Source of the DNA: an uncultured bacterium
GTDB taxonomy: Bacteria > Bacillota > Clostridia > Lachnospirales > Lachnospiraceae
Reading direction: 5' to 3'
DNA: 37,644 bases
NCBI GenBank assembly: GCA_947088515.1
Contig: CAMUHA010000007.1
Span: forward strand, 1-37,644
The position numbers were made by a program, and so were the translations under genes. This document shows, piece after piece, positions 8,696 through 17,115 of the stretch. Position 1 is the first letter of the stretch; every line of letters starts with the position of its first letter. The notes under the pieces are model-generated. The model ran no database searches. It was not told where the DNA came from and saw only the letters and a list, made by a program, of their open reading frames with translations.

Positions 8696-9373
8696 ATGGG
8701 TAAATTATATTTGATGACAACAATTGTTGACAGAAAAGCCGGAAAGAAATATATGGAGTTATATAAAAAAGATGAACATAATGTGATGTTTTCAAGTCTG
8801 GGTTCCGGTACAGCTGCAAGCGAAATGCTGAATTATTTAGGTTTGGAGGCTACAGAAAAGCTTGTGGTCTTTTCTGTCAGAGAAGAGGAAGAATGGCAGA
8901 GCATCAAAAAGCAGCTCCAGCATAAACTACATATTGATGCTCCTGGAGGAGGAATTGCTTTTATCATACCTCTTAGCAGTATAGGAGGCAAAAAAGCGCT
9001 TCAGTTTTTGCTGGAAAGTCATGATTATCAAAAGGAGGAAGAATCGACCTTGAAGGATACAGCACATGAACTTGTTATAGTAATTGCCAATCAGGGAAAT
9101 ATTGAACTGGTTATGGACGCTGCAAGAGAAGCGGGTGCATATGGAGGCACAGTAATACATGCAAGGGGAACCGGTATGGAAAAGGCTGAAAAATTTATGG
9201 GGGTTTCCATAGCGGCAGAAAAAGAAATGATTTTTATTGTTGCCAAAAAGGAACAAAAGAATGAGATTATGAAAGCGATTATGGAGAAGGCAGGACTGGA
9301 GAGCCGTGCCAAATCTATTGTATTTTCCCTTCCTGTTACAGATACAGCTGGTTTGAGATTGATAGAGGATTAA
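8696..9373 (+). CDS. tandem PII-like regulatory protein
   Basis: A soluble 225-aa protein containing two PII-like (GlnB fold) units. The first is about residues 1-100. The second is about 105-220 and includes GAYGGTVIHARGT and ISIAAEKE-like segments (here VSIAAEKEMIFIV), the pattern of the PII T-loop and following strand. PII-like proteins bind nucleotides or other small molecules and dock onto membrane transporters. The gene follows the DUF1538 gene by 14 bases, a pairing I recognise from other Firmicutes. The uridylylation tyrosine context of classical GlnB is not seen, so control is probably by ligand binding only. The ribosome site is weak (GGGATG), which suggests translational coupling to the gene upstream. 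Confidence 0.75.
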   Translation: MGKLYLMTTIVDRKAGKKYMELYKKDEHNVMFSSLGSGTAASEMLNYLGLEATEKLVVFSVREEEEWQSIKKQLQHKLHIDAPGGGIAFIIPLSSIGGKKALQFLLESHDYQKEEESTLKDTAHELVIVIANQGNIELVMDAAREAGAYGGTVIHARGTGMEKAEKFMGVSIAAEKEMIFIVAKKEQKNEIMKAIMEKAGLESRAKSIVFSLPVTDTAGLRLIED

Positions 9374-9390
9374 CCTTAGGGTTAATCCTC
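9365..9390. terminator. bidirectional terminator containing both stop codons
   Basis: An 11-bp perfect stem, GAGGATTAACC (9365-9375) with GGTTAATCCTC (9380-9390), and a four-base loop. It is followed on the plus strand by TATTGTTATT. The TAA of the PII-like gene (9371-9373) and the TAA of the exonuclease III gene (9382-9384, minus) lie inside the two arms. Confidence 0.65.
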
Positions 9391-10140
9391 TATTGTTATT
9401 CCCACCGGGCAGTGGTCAGAACCAAATATATCTTTATAGATGACAGCATCTCTCAAAGAGTCGTTTAAAGACTTGGATACCAGAAAATAATCAATTCTCC
9501 ATCCGGCATTTTTCTCTCTGGATTTAAATCTGTAAGACCACCAGGAATAAGCTCCCTCCAAATCAGGAAAAAAGCGCCGGAAGGTATCTGTAAAGCCGGA
9601 TTTAAGAAGGGCAGTAAATTTGTCTCTTTCTTCGTCTGTAAAACCTGCATTTCTACGGTTTGTTTTTGGGTTTTTCAAGTCAATCTCTTTATGGGCCACA
9701 TTCATATCCCCACATACAATAACAGGTTTACTTTTTTCCAGCCGTTTAAGATAGTGTAGAAAATCATCTTCCCATTCCATCCGGTAATCAAGGCGTTTTA
9801 ATTCATTCTGGGAATTTGGTGTGTATACTGTAACAATATAAAAATTTTCAAATTCAAGGGTGATGACTCTTCCTTCATGGTCATGCTGGCTGATACCCAT
9901 ACCACAGGATACAGATATAGCTTCTTCTTTTGAAAATATGGCAGTTCCAGAGTATCCTTTCTTTTCTGCATAATTCCAGTATTGATGATATCCAGGTAAT
10001 TCCAGTGTAATCTGGCCCTCCTGAAGTTTGGTTTCCTGTAAGCAAAAGATGTCAGCATCCGCTTCTTTAAAAAAGGACAAAAATCCCTTATCTACACAGG
10101 CACGAAGGCCGTTAACATTCCAGGAAATTAATTTTTTCAT
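9382..10140 (-). CDS. xth: exodeoxyribonuclease III (AP endonuclease, ExoA type)
   Basis: A Mg2+-dependent EEP-superfamily nuclease of 252 aa. It cleaves 5' of abasic sites and trims 3' blocked ends in base-excision repair. Catalytic residues are visible: N8/N10 in SWNVNGLRA, E36 in LQETKLQ, Y106, D145 and N147 in GDMNVAH, and D242-H243 in SDHCPV. The length is normal. A longer ORF begins 30 bases upstream, but GGAG five bases before the ATG at 10140 supports the shorter start. It converges on the PII-like gene with a shared terminator stem. Confidence 0.93.
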   Translation of the reverse strand: MKKLISWNVNGLRACVDKGFLSFFKEADADIFCLQETKLQEGQITLELPGYHQYWNYAEKKGYSGTAIFSKEEAISVSCGMGISQHDHEGRVITLEFENFYIVTVYTPNSQNELKRLDYRMEWEDDFLHYLKRLEKSKPVIVCGDMNVAHKEIDLKNPKTNRRNAGFTDEERDKFTALLKSGFTDTFRRFFPDLEGAYSWWSYRFKSREKNAGWRIDYFLVSKSLNDSLRDAVIYKDIFGSDHCPVGITIED

Positions 10141-10221
10141 AGTGTCTCCTTTCCAAACAAAAGTTTCCAATATATTATACAGGAATTTCTGTATGAAAAA
10201 CAGATAAAAAACAGGAAAAGA

Positions 10222-10845
10222 TTATTGACCATCTAAAATCCTTTTTTCAATGATATCTAATGCTTTTTCATTTGCATCCTGGCAGTATGCGACCATTTCA
10301 TCGCTTCCTTTTTCTTCAAGAGAAGAAATATTAGCGCCAAGCTGGACATAACATACATAATTATCAATAGTTTCTATTCTGGAAGCAAATACTTTTGCCT
10401 CATTTTGTGGCTGTTGTTCATAAATTTTAAGAAGAATTTCCCTATATTCATTTAAATACTGTTCAATGGCTTCCTGATTACCTTCTTTTGCTTTAACTAA
10501 AATCATCATATCAATTCCAGCTTCTGTATGTTGGTATTCTGCAAGAAAATCATCATACATATTTTCAGAAATGCCTGTCCGCTCTGCAAGTTCTTCAGAG
10601 CTTAAAAGTGTATCTGGCCAGTAATTTTTACCCAATATCTCTACTACTGCATTTTTTAATTCATCCATCGGGCCGGTAATTCTGTATTGGCTTCCTATTT
10701 GGATTGTATTGACTGCGTCTTCTTCCACATTGCCATCACTGGTATATACATAACTGTCATTTTGATTTTCTTTATTATTTTTTGCACATCCGGTAAATAC
10801 TATGATTATACATGCCATTATACAAAAGAAAATACGGTTTTTCAT
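10222..10845 (-). CDS. DUF4358-type lipoprotein
   Basis: A 207-aa exported lipoprotein. It has a basic start, a hydrophobic stretch and lipobox FTGC with the lipidated Cys at residue 20. The mature chain begins with a polar spacer, then a region (about 55-200) that fits DUF4358, a family of unknown function common in Lachnospiraceae lipoproteins. Its start follows AGGAG. It is transcribed away from the MBOAT gene across a 165-base intergenic region, and 81 bases separate it from exonuclease III downstream. The position beside the MBOAT cluster suggests a role in surface-polymer acylation, but that is inference from neighbourhood. Confidence 0.7.
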   Translation of the reverse strand: MKNRIFFCIMACIIIVFTGCAKNNKENQNDSYVYTSDGNVEEDAVNTIQIGSQYRITGPMDELKNAVVEILGKNYWPDTLLSSEELAERTGISENMYDDFLAEYQHTEAGIDMMILVKAKEGNQEAIEQYLNEYREILLKIYEQQPQNEAKVFASRIETIDNYVCYVQLGANISSLEEKGSDEMVAYCQDANEKALDIIEKRILDGQ

Positions 10846-10872
10846 TTTTTAACTCCTTTCCTTTCTTAATAA

Positions 10873-10888
10873 TTGAAAATATTTTCAA
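10873..10888. repeat. perfect 16-bp palindrome between divergent genes
   Basis: TTGAAAATATTTTCAA is self-complementary and lies between the DUF4358 lipoprotein and MBOAT genes. A second inverted repeat (TACTTAAT / ATTAAGTA, 10908-10915 and 10921-10928) lies nearby. Either could be a repressor site; both are AT-rich, so chance is possible. Confidence 0.35.
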
Positions 10889-11010
10889 ATAGATTTTGAA
10901 AAACAGTTACTTAATTTTTTATTAAGTATTTCCATATATTAGACAAATTATGTAAAAATGTGTTAATATGTCACGATAGAGTACTTTGAAGAATAAAGGA
11001 TTGAAAAATT

Positions 11011-12537
11011 ATGTTGTTTAATTCTTATATATTTATATTTATATTTTTGCCACTGACCCTTTTGGGCTGGTATCTTTTAAATCATTTTAAGGCTTATGAG
11101 CCTGCCAAACTGTATCTGGCAGGCATGTCGTTATGGTTTTATGGGTATTTTAACCGTTATTATCTTGCAATTATCATATTAAGCGTAATTGGCAATTACT
11201 TATTAAGCTTTTTGTTAGAGATTTTTCATCAAAAAGTTTCTAATAAAAAGAGTTTTAGTAAAAAAATGGTTTTACGTGCTGGTCTTTTTACCGGGATTCT
11301 TCTTAACTTAGGACTCTTGTTTTATTTTAAGTATTATGATTTTTTCTTTGAAAATATAAATTTTGTGTTTCATACAAATTTTACATTAAAACATATACTT
11401 CTTCCTCTTGGCATCAGCTTTTTTACATTTCAGCAGCTTTCCTTTATTATTGACAGATTCACAGGAAAAGCAGACCATTATTCTTTTGTAAACTATCTGA
11501 CCTTTGTAACATTTTTTCCGCAATTGATTGCGGGTCCTATTGTGTTATATAAAGAGATGATGCCCCAGTTTGAAGATATTTCAAAGCGTAAGTTAAATGC
11601 AGATAATTTTGCAAAGGGAATCGTTCTTTTTACTTTGGGACTTGGAAAAAAAGCGCTGCTGGCAGATGTTCTGGCAATTCCAGCTAATTATGGATTTGAA
11701 CAGACAGCTTTTTTGGATACGCCTGCCACTTTGCTTGTTATACTTGCCTATACTTTTGAAATTTATTTTGATTTTAGTGGATATAGTGATATGGCGATGG
11801 GGCTGGGAAAAATGTTTAATATTGAACTTCCTGTTAATTTTAATTCCCCTTATAAGGCATGTTCTGTAAAAGAGCTATGGCAGAGATGGCACATGACACT
11901 GTCCCGTTTTTTTATACAATATGTTTATATCCCTTTAGGAGGCAGCAGAAAGGGAAAAATAAGAACAATATTAAATACCTTTATAGTATTTTTCTTAAGT
12001 GGTCTATGGCATGGCTCTAATTGGACGTATGTGGCATGGGGCGCTATGCAGGGACTTTTGGTTATATGGGATAATCTGGGAATTGTAGGTGTAAAGGAAT
12101 GTGATGAAAAAACGCCGGCTTTGTTTCATATTCCCAGATGGCTGGGCTGGTTTTTTACATTTTCTTTTTTCAACCTGTCCCTGTTTTTTTTCAGAAGCGA
12201 AAGTATGACAAATGCCTTTCAAATGTTTAAAAATTTATTTGCTTTTAAAAATACAGGATATTTATTCAAAATAGCAAACAGGTTAGATATACCAGAATTT
12301 TACCTGATAAAACAGGTGATTAATCTGATGGCGCCAGAAATGCTTACTTATGTATATGTTGCATTTTTTATCCTATTGCTTATTTTAAGCGGGTTTATCC
12401 TTACACGGAAAAATGCAGTGGAGATTTCTATGGAACATCCGCTAAATAACCGGCTTTGTTTTTTTATTACAATTATTTTTGTATGGTCTGTAATTTCTTT
12501 CTCACAGGTAAGCACATTTATTTATTTTAATTTTTAA
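11011..12537 (+). CDS. MBOAT-family O-acyltransferase (DltB/AlgI-like)
   Basis: A 508-aa polytopic membrane protein that starts with the typical LFNSYIFIFIFLPLTLLGW segment and contains both conserved histidine contexts: RWHMTLSRF (H294) and GLWHGSNWTYVAWG (H334, catalytic). Family members pass acyl groups across the membrane onto surface polymers such as teichoic acid or exopolysaccharide. The acceptor here is not identifiable, and no dltA/dltC lies within the window, so an acetylase role like AlgI/PatA is as likely as D-alanylation. The downstream gene, 42 bases away, encodes a single-pass extracytoplasmic partner. A promoter is probable near 10940-10969 but is not sharp. Confidence 0.88.
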   Translation: MLFNSYIFIFIFLPLTLLGWYLLNHFKAYEPAKLYLAGMSLWFYGYFNRYYLAIIILSVIGNYLLSFLLEIFHQKVSNKKSFSKKMVLRAGLFTGILLNLGLLFYFKYYDFFFENINFVFHTNFTLKHILLPLGISFFTFQQLSFIIDRFTGKADHYSFVNYLTFVTFFPQLIAGPIVLYKEMMPQFEDISKRKLNADNFAKGIVLFTLGLGKKALLADVLAIPANYGFEQTAFLDTPATLLVILAYTFEIYFDFSGYSDMAMGLGKMFNIELPVNFNSPYKACSVKELWQRWHMTLSRFFIQYVYIPLGGSRKGKIRTILNTFIVFFLSGLWHGSNWTYVAWGAMQGLLVIWDNLGIVGVKECDEKTPALFHIPRWLGWFFTFSFFNLSLFFFRSESMTNAFQMFKNLFAFKNTGYLFKIANRLDIPEFYLIKQVINLMAPEMLTYVYVAFFILLLILSGFILTRKNAVEISMEHPLNNRLCFFITIIFVWSVISFSQVSTFIYFNF

Positions 12538-12579
12538 ATGTAAATTACAGGTAATGAATATAATATGCGGAGGTTGGGA

Positions 12580-13656
12580 ATGTCAAAAAAATTTATAAGA
12601 AATTTTTTTATATCAAGCGGTATATTGCTTTTAATCTGTGTTTTTTTTGTTGTATTTTTTGACCCGTTTTTCCAGTATCACAAACCGCTAAAAGGGCTTA
12701 AAGAAGTGTTAACTGACAAGGAATATCAGTGTGTGGGTTCCCTTAAAACTTTTGATTATGACAGTGTAGTGGCAGGTTCCTCTGTGGCAGAAAACTATTA
12801 TAATGATTGGTTTAATCTTGGATTTAATTGTAAGGTAATTAAGGCAATCCGTTCTTATGGAGCCACGGCAGATTTATGTTTTCTTTTAGACATTGCTTTT
12901 GAACATCAGGATATAAAATATGTTTTTTACAATCTGGACCCTTCTGCTTTGGTCGCTGACCCGGAAACCACCTATGAACTTACAGGGTGTCCAATGTATT
13001 TATATGACAATAACTATGTAAATGACATTGAATATTGGCTTAATAAAGGTGTTATTATGGAAAAGATTCCTTACCTGATTGCCAATTCCCTGATAGGGGA
13101 TTATGATGAAAACAATTCTTATAACTGGGCACAGTGGAAAGAGTTTAATTCAGATATGATTTTAGGGTTATATATCCGTAAGCCTTCTGTCTCTGCAATG
13201 AAACCGGAAGACTATTATGAAGAGGTATTGCAGGAAAACTTAAATTTGCTGACCAGTCGGATAGAATCTCATCCTAATACGATTTTTTATGTGTTCGTCC
13301 CTCCTTATTCAATGCTCTGGTGGGATAATATTTACAGGGAAGGGGATACGGAAGCCTATTTGTATAATATGGAGCAGGCAATGAAGGAATTGGTTTCTTA
13401 TGATAATGTAAAATTTTTTTATTTTCAAAATGACAGGGAAGTGATAACGGATTTGGAGAATTATATGGATATTCTCCATTTTTCTCCAGATATTAATCAT
13501 TATATATGTGACAGTATGATTAAAGGAGAGCGTCAGATTGACAAAAGCAATTATAAGGAGAACATCAGCAAAATGAAATCCCTCTCCAATGAAATAGTAG
13601 AGGAATTGGTAAGACCTTATGAAGACAGAATAAAAGTAGATATTTATGATGATTAG
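12580..13656 (+). CDS. membrane-anchored SGNH/DltD-like partner of the MBOAT protein
   Basis: A 358-aa protein with one N-terminal membrane helix (about 8-27) and an extracytoplasmic domain. The segment DYDSVVAGSSVAENY (serines 67-68) resembles the block I G-(T/S)-S motif of DltD/AlgJ-type SGNH proteins that work with MBOAT acyltransferases. DILHFSPDINHYICD near 305-320 (longer ORF numbering) may supply the Asp-x-x-His end of the fold. GGAGG seven bases before the ATG at 12580 decides this start over an in-frame ATG at 12565. The family call rests on motif and context; direct homology to DltD is weak. Confidence 0.6.
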   Translation: MSKKFIRNFFISSGILLLICVFFVVFFDPFFQYHKPLKGLKEVLTDKEYQCVGSLKTFDYDSVVAGSSVAENYYNDWFNLGFNCKVIKAIRSYGATADLCFLLDIAFEHQDIKYVFYNLDPSALVADPETTYELTGCPMYLYDNNYVNDIEYWLNKGVIMEKIPYLIANSLIGDYDENNSYNWAQWKEFNSDMILGLYIRKPSVSAMKPEDYYEEVLQENLNLLTSRIESHPNTIFYVFVPPYSMLWWDNIYREGDTEAYLYNMEQAMKELVSYDNVKFFYFQNDREVITDLENYMDILHFSPDINHYICDSMIKGERQIDKSNYKENISKMKSLSNEIVEELVRPYEDRIKVDIYDD

Positions 13657-13664
13657 ATTTTAAA

Positions 13665-13928
13665 TCAAACTATATGAAAGGTCCTGAAAATAGCCCACAC
13701 ATATGGAGCTCCAAATACATTTAAGGATTTGGGACCTGTTATTTTGTCAGGATTTTCATTTAGTTTATTTAATGCTTGTTCAAAGGTTGCCTTGGTAATA
13801 GATTTGGAGCGTCTGTCCACAAAAAGTTCCCCGCCCTTTATGCTATAGCAAAAGGGCAGTTTTTTCATGGTATAAAAGATTTCATTTTCGTGTTCTATCA
13901 ATAATTGCCATAAAGTGTCGATTGTCAT
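13665..13928 (-). CDS. small protein of unknown function downstream of murG
   Basis: An 87-aa soluble protein that I do not recognise. It contains a compact core (YTMKKLPFCYSIKGGELFVD, then SKSITKATFEQALNKL) and a conserved-looking GPKSLNVFGAPYVWAIF segment. It starts 13 bases after the murG stop with no good ribosome site, so translation coupled to murG is likely. Amino-acid composition and codon use look like its neighbours, and the gap it fills contains nothing else. No signal peptide or membrane helix is evident. Confidence 0.55.
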   Translation of the reverse strand: MTIDTLWQLLIEHENEIFYTMKKLPFCYSIKGGELFVDRRSKSITKATFEQALNKLNENPDKITGPKSLNVFGAPYVWAIFRTFHIV

Positions 13929-13941
13929 GTTCGTTTAAATT

Positions 13942-15039
13942 TTATGCCTGTCTTTCACCGGCTGATTCTGTTTCAATCAGCTTCATAATCGTTTTGATTG
14001 AGCCAAGCTGATTGCTTTTTCCCATAGAGTCAATGTAGGTCTGTCTTGTAAAATATAGTTCAATTACCTTTTCTGCCAGTAAATCAGCAGTAAGATAATC
14101 ATCGTCAATCACCATGGAAAATCCCTGGGATTCAAAAGATTTTGCGTTTAAAATCTGGTCACCCCGACTGTTGTTTGCAGATAGGGGAATTAACAGATTT
14201 GCTTTTTTAAGAGCTAGTAATTCGCAGATAGAATTGGCTCCTGCACGGGAAATAACCACATCCGCTAAAGCAAATAAATCTTTTAATTCAGTTTTTACAT
14301 ACTCAAACTGAACATATCCTTCCATGTGGAGAAGCATATTATCAATTTTATCTTTTCCACATATATGGACTACCTGAAAATCTGTTAGGAGCCTGGGAAG
14401 GGCTTCACGCACTGCTTTATTGATGGAAGCAGCGCCAAGACTTCCTCCAATTACAAGAATAACTGGTTTATTGGCAGTAAATTTACAAAAGTCAAGGGCC
14501 GCTATTTTATCGCCTTTTGTCAGTTCTTCACGGATAGGTGAACCGGTAAGCACTGCCTTGTCCTTTGGAAGCATGGAGAGGGTTTCGGGAAAATTACAGC
14601 ATACCTTTTTAGCTGCGGAGGTACATAATTTGTTGGCAAGTCCTGGCGTCATGTCGGATTCATGGATAATGCAGGGAATATGCAGAGAAGCCGCTGCACG
14701 CACCACAGGAACACTGACAAATCCACCTTTAGAAAAGATAATGTCAGGTTTAATTTTTTTTAAATATTTTCTTGCCTCTCCAAATCCCTTTAAAACCCGG
14801 AAAGGGTCTGTAAAATTTTTAATGTCCAGATAGCGCCTGAATTTGCCTGTGGAAATTCCATAATAAGGAATGTCGAAATCTGTAATCAGTTTTTTTTCAA
14901 TTCCATCATAAGAACCAAAATAGGAAACCTCATAACCTGCTTCCTTCAAAGAAGGGAGCAGGGCAATATTAGGTGTTACATGTCCGGCTGTTCCGCCGCC
15001 GGTAAGAACTATTTTTTTGACCGTATTCAATTCACCCAT
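13942..15039 (-). CDS. murG: MurG, lipid II-forming N-acetylglucosaminyltransferase
   Basis: It transfers GlcNAc from UDP-GlcNAc to lipid I at the inner face of the membrane, making lipid II for peptidoglycan. A 365-aa GT28 protein of normal length. Visible motifs are the N-terminal glycine loop TGGGTAGHVTPNIAL (13-27), GGFVSVPV, HESDMTPGLANKL, the second glycine loop GGSLGAASINKAV and the C-terminal SRAGANSICELLALKK nucleotide-binding segment. GGAGG before the ATG supports the start. Unlike in many bacteria it is not inside a large division cluster here: it sits between a TSCPD gene and a small unknown gene. Confidence 0.95.
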   Translation of the reverse strand: MGELNTVKKIVLTGGGTAGHVTPNIALLPSLKEAGYEVSYFGSYDGIEKKLITDFDIPYYGISTGKFRRYLDIKNFTDPFRVLKGFGEARKYLKKIKPDIIFSKGGFVSVPVVRAAASLHIPCIIHESDMTPGLANKLCTSAAKKVCCNFPETLSMLPKDKAVLTGSPIREELTKGDKIAALDFCKFTANKPVILVIGGSLGAASINKAVREALPRLLTDFQVVHICGKDKIDNMLLHMEGYVQFEYVKTELKDLFALADVVISRAGANSICELLALKKANLLIPLSANNSRGDQILNAKSFESQGFSMVIDDDYLTADLLAEKVIELYFTRQTYIDSMGKSNQLGSIKTIMKLIETESAGERQA

Positions 15040-15113
15040 AAAAATCCTCCATTTTTACTAAACCCGCAAGTTTATCTGCAAAAAATAATTTTTACAGCAG
15101 GAGACTGTAATTT

Positions 15114-15362
15114 TTAACAATTTCCATACTTAATCTGTTCAAGGGCCTGGGCTAACTGATCCGGACAGGAGGTAGATTTAAACCCGCAATGAATGCCTTT
15201 TAATTTTGATATGGCTTCATCCACCGGCATGCCAGTAACCAAGCTGGCGATTCCCTTCAGGTTTCCATTGCATCCTCCGAAAAATTCTACAAATTTTATT
15301 TTGTCTCCATCCAATTCTATGTCGATGGAAGTGGAACAGGTACCTTTTGTCTGATATTTCAT
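15114..15362 (-). CDS. TSCPD-domain protein (TIGR03905 type)
   Basis: An 82-aa protein with the hallmark TSCPD motif (64-68) and further cysteines C9, C31 (GGCNGN) and C59 (HCG). The TSCPD domain also occurs at the C terminus of class II (B12-dependent) ribonucleotide reductases, where cysteines may bind metal. The free-standing form has no established function. Start at 15362 after AAAGGATG. It is upstream of murG on the same strand, 74 bases apart. Confidence 0.85.
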   Translation of the reverse strand: MKYQTKGTCSTSIDIELDGDKIKFVEFFGGCNGNLKGIASLVTGMPVDEAISKLKGIHCGFKSTSCPDQLAQALEQIKYGNC

Positions 15363-15492
15363 TGTTACTCATCCTTTCTTTAATGGATAAGTATAGCAGA
15401 AAATAAACGCTATTTCCAGTATGAAAAGACAATTCCTTCCTTTTTTTAAATAATTTGAAGAAAAATGACGATGACTTACGGCCCCTGTGTTA

Positions 15493-15521
15493 TTGAGAGA
15501 TAAAATATATTCAATTATAAT
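15493..15521 (+). promoter_or_regulatory. sigma-A promoter of the 229-aa membrane protein gene
   Basis: TTGAGA at 15493-15498, a 17-base spacer and a perfect TATAAT at 15516-15521. Transcription would begin near 15528, which excludes the upstream GTG at 15487 and supports the ATG at 15544. Confidence 0.7.
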
Positions 15522-15543
15522 AGTAAGAAGGAAAGGAGGAAAT

Positions 15544-16233
15544 ATGTTTACAATATTATTGGATCACAAATTACTTACAGGGCTCATATCATTTTTTCTG
15601 TTATCCAGTATTATATGTCAGATTATATGTGGTGTGATATACCATAATATGATTGCAGAATCGGATAATATGTCTGCAACAGAAAATAAATTTCTGAAAC
15701 AATGTAAGCAAAAGTATGCCAATTATTATAAGCTTAATGGCAAAATGGTCAATACGGATGTTTTTGTGGACAGGTTTCTTCAAAAAGTCTGTTTTGCCAA
15801 GATACACCTGACACATCTGATTCATATTTCGGGTCAGCTTATGATGCTTTCCATACTGGTTACAGGAATATCCATCTTCCAGTCATTGGCTGTGGGATAT
15901 ACTCTATTTCAGATTATACCCTATTATTTAGTCAGTATTCTTGGACTTTATCTGTATTTTTCTATTTCAGGAATTGTTGATGCACAGGAAAAAAGAAGAA
16001 TACTTAAAACAAATCTGACTGATTATCTGGAGAACCATTTTGCACCCAGGCTTGAAACAGAAAAAGAAAATGCCATGGAAGAAGGGATAAAAAAGAGAGA
16101 AAAATATGCAAAGGAATTTCTGGAGGATGAGATAAAAGAAAAAGAACATACAGGAGATATGGTGCAGCTCCAGCCAGTTATCTATCAATATCAGGACGAA
16201 CTTGAAAATCTTCTGGAAGAGTTTTTTGTATAA
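15544..16233 (+). CDS. membrane protein of unknown function
   Basis: A 229-aa protein with three predicted membrane helices (about 9-33, 96-118 and 122-148), a Lys-rich segment after the first, and a charged C-terminal tail (about 150-229) that looks helical or coiled-coil (many Glu/Lys). I do not recognise the family. AAAGGAGG directly before the ATG and the promoter at 15493-15521 fix the start. It stands alone, divergent from the TSCPD gene, with a 105-base gap before the next gene. Confidence 0.7.
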   Translation: MFTILLDHKLLTGLISFFLLSSIICQIICGVIYHNMIAESDNMSATENKFLKQCKQKYANYYKLNGKMVNTDVFVDRFLQKVCFAKIHLTHLIHISGQLMMLSILVTGISIFQSLAVGYTLFQIIPYYLVSILGLYLYFSISGIVDAQEKRRILKTNLTDYLENHFAPRLETEKENAMEEGIKKREKYAKEFLEDEIKEKEHTGDMVQLQPVIYQYQDELENLLEEFFV

Positions 16234-16338
16234 TCATCATGGAAATTATGGATAGTTTAAGCTGCATATGATAAAATTAAAACATTGTTTTTGCGGAGAG
16301 AAAACTGGATTTAGGACAGATAAGGATATAAAGTACAT

Positions 16339-17115
16339 ATGAAAGTAAGAGTTTACAGAGAAAAACAAAGCATACGATATACATTACTGGATACCATAAG
16401 AGGTATGGTTCTTATCAGTATGATATTTTATCATGCCTGTTGGGATTTGGTTTATATTTTCGGTATGGATTTTAGCTGGTATAAAGGGACAGGAGCTTAT
16501 ATATGGCAGCAGAGTATTTGCTGGACTTTTATTCTTTTATCCGGGTTTTGCTGGAATTTAGGAAAAAAGCCGCTAAAAAGAGGAATTATTGTTTTTAGTA
16601 CAGGAGCGATTATTACCCTTGTTACCTGTCTTTTTATGCCGGAGAACAGGGTGGTGTTTGGAGTTCTTACTTTAATTGGGTCATGTATGATTTTAATGAT
16701 ACCAGTTCATAAACTGACCCAAAAAATTTCACCAGAAAAAGGATTATTATTCAGTTTATTATTGTTTGCTGTATCAAGAAATATTAACAGGGGATATTTA
16801 GGTTTTGAAAAATGGAACCTGATAAAACTGCCAGGGAAATTGTATCGGGGAATGCTGGAGGCGTATATTGGTTTTCCACCTATGAATTTTTATTCCACCG
16901 ATTACTTTTCATTGATTCCCTGGCTGTTTTTGTTTGTCAGCGGATATTTTTTATATCATTTTTTTAAAAAAAAGAAAATTTTTTCAGTAAAAAATGATTT
17001 TTTTTGGAAACTTGATTTACCAATTTTTAGTTTTTTGGGAAGACATTCTCTTTTGATTTATATAATCCACCAGCCTTTGATTTATTTGGTTTTATGGTGT
17101 ATATTTTTTAATTAA
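16339..17115 (+). CDS. DUF1624 / HGSNAT-like membrane protein
   Basis: A 258-aa integral membrane protein with seven or so helices. The N-terminal region RYTLLDTIRGMVLISMIFYHACWDL is typical of DUF1624, related to the acyl-CoA:heparan-alpha-glucosaminide N-acetyltransferase catalytic domain; the His in FYHACWD is the conserved one. The C terminus has LGRHSLLIYIIHQPL, also characteristic. These proteins probably acetylate a sugar across the membrane, but no substrate is known for the bacterial short forms. Its last 24 bases overlap the end of the convergent MFS gene. The ribosome site is weak (AAGGA). Confidence 0.82.
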   Translation: MKVRVYREKQSIRYTLLDTIRGMVLISMIFYHACWDLVYIFGMDFSWYKGTGAYIWQQSICWTFILLSGFCWNLGKKPLKRGIIVFSTGAIITLVTCLFMPENRVVFGVLTLIGSCMILMIPVHKLTQKISPEKGLLFSLLLFAVSRNINRGYLGFEKWNLIKLPGKLYRGMLEAYIGFPPMNFYSTDYFSLIPWLFLFVSGYFLYHFFKKKKIFSVKNDFFWKLDLPIFSFLGRHSLLIYIIHQPLIYLVLWCIFFN

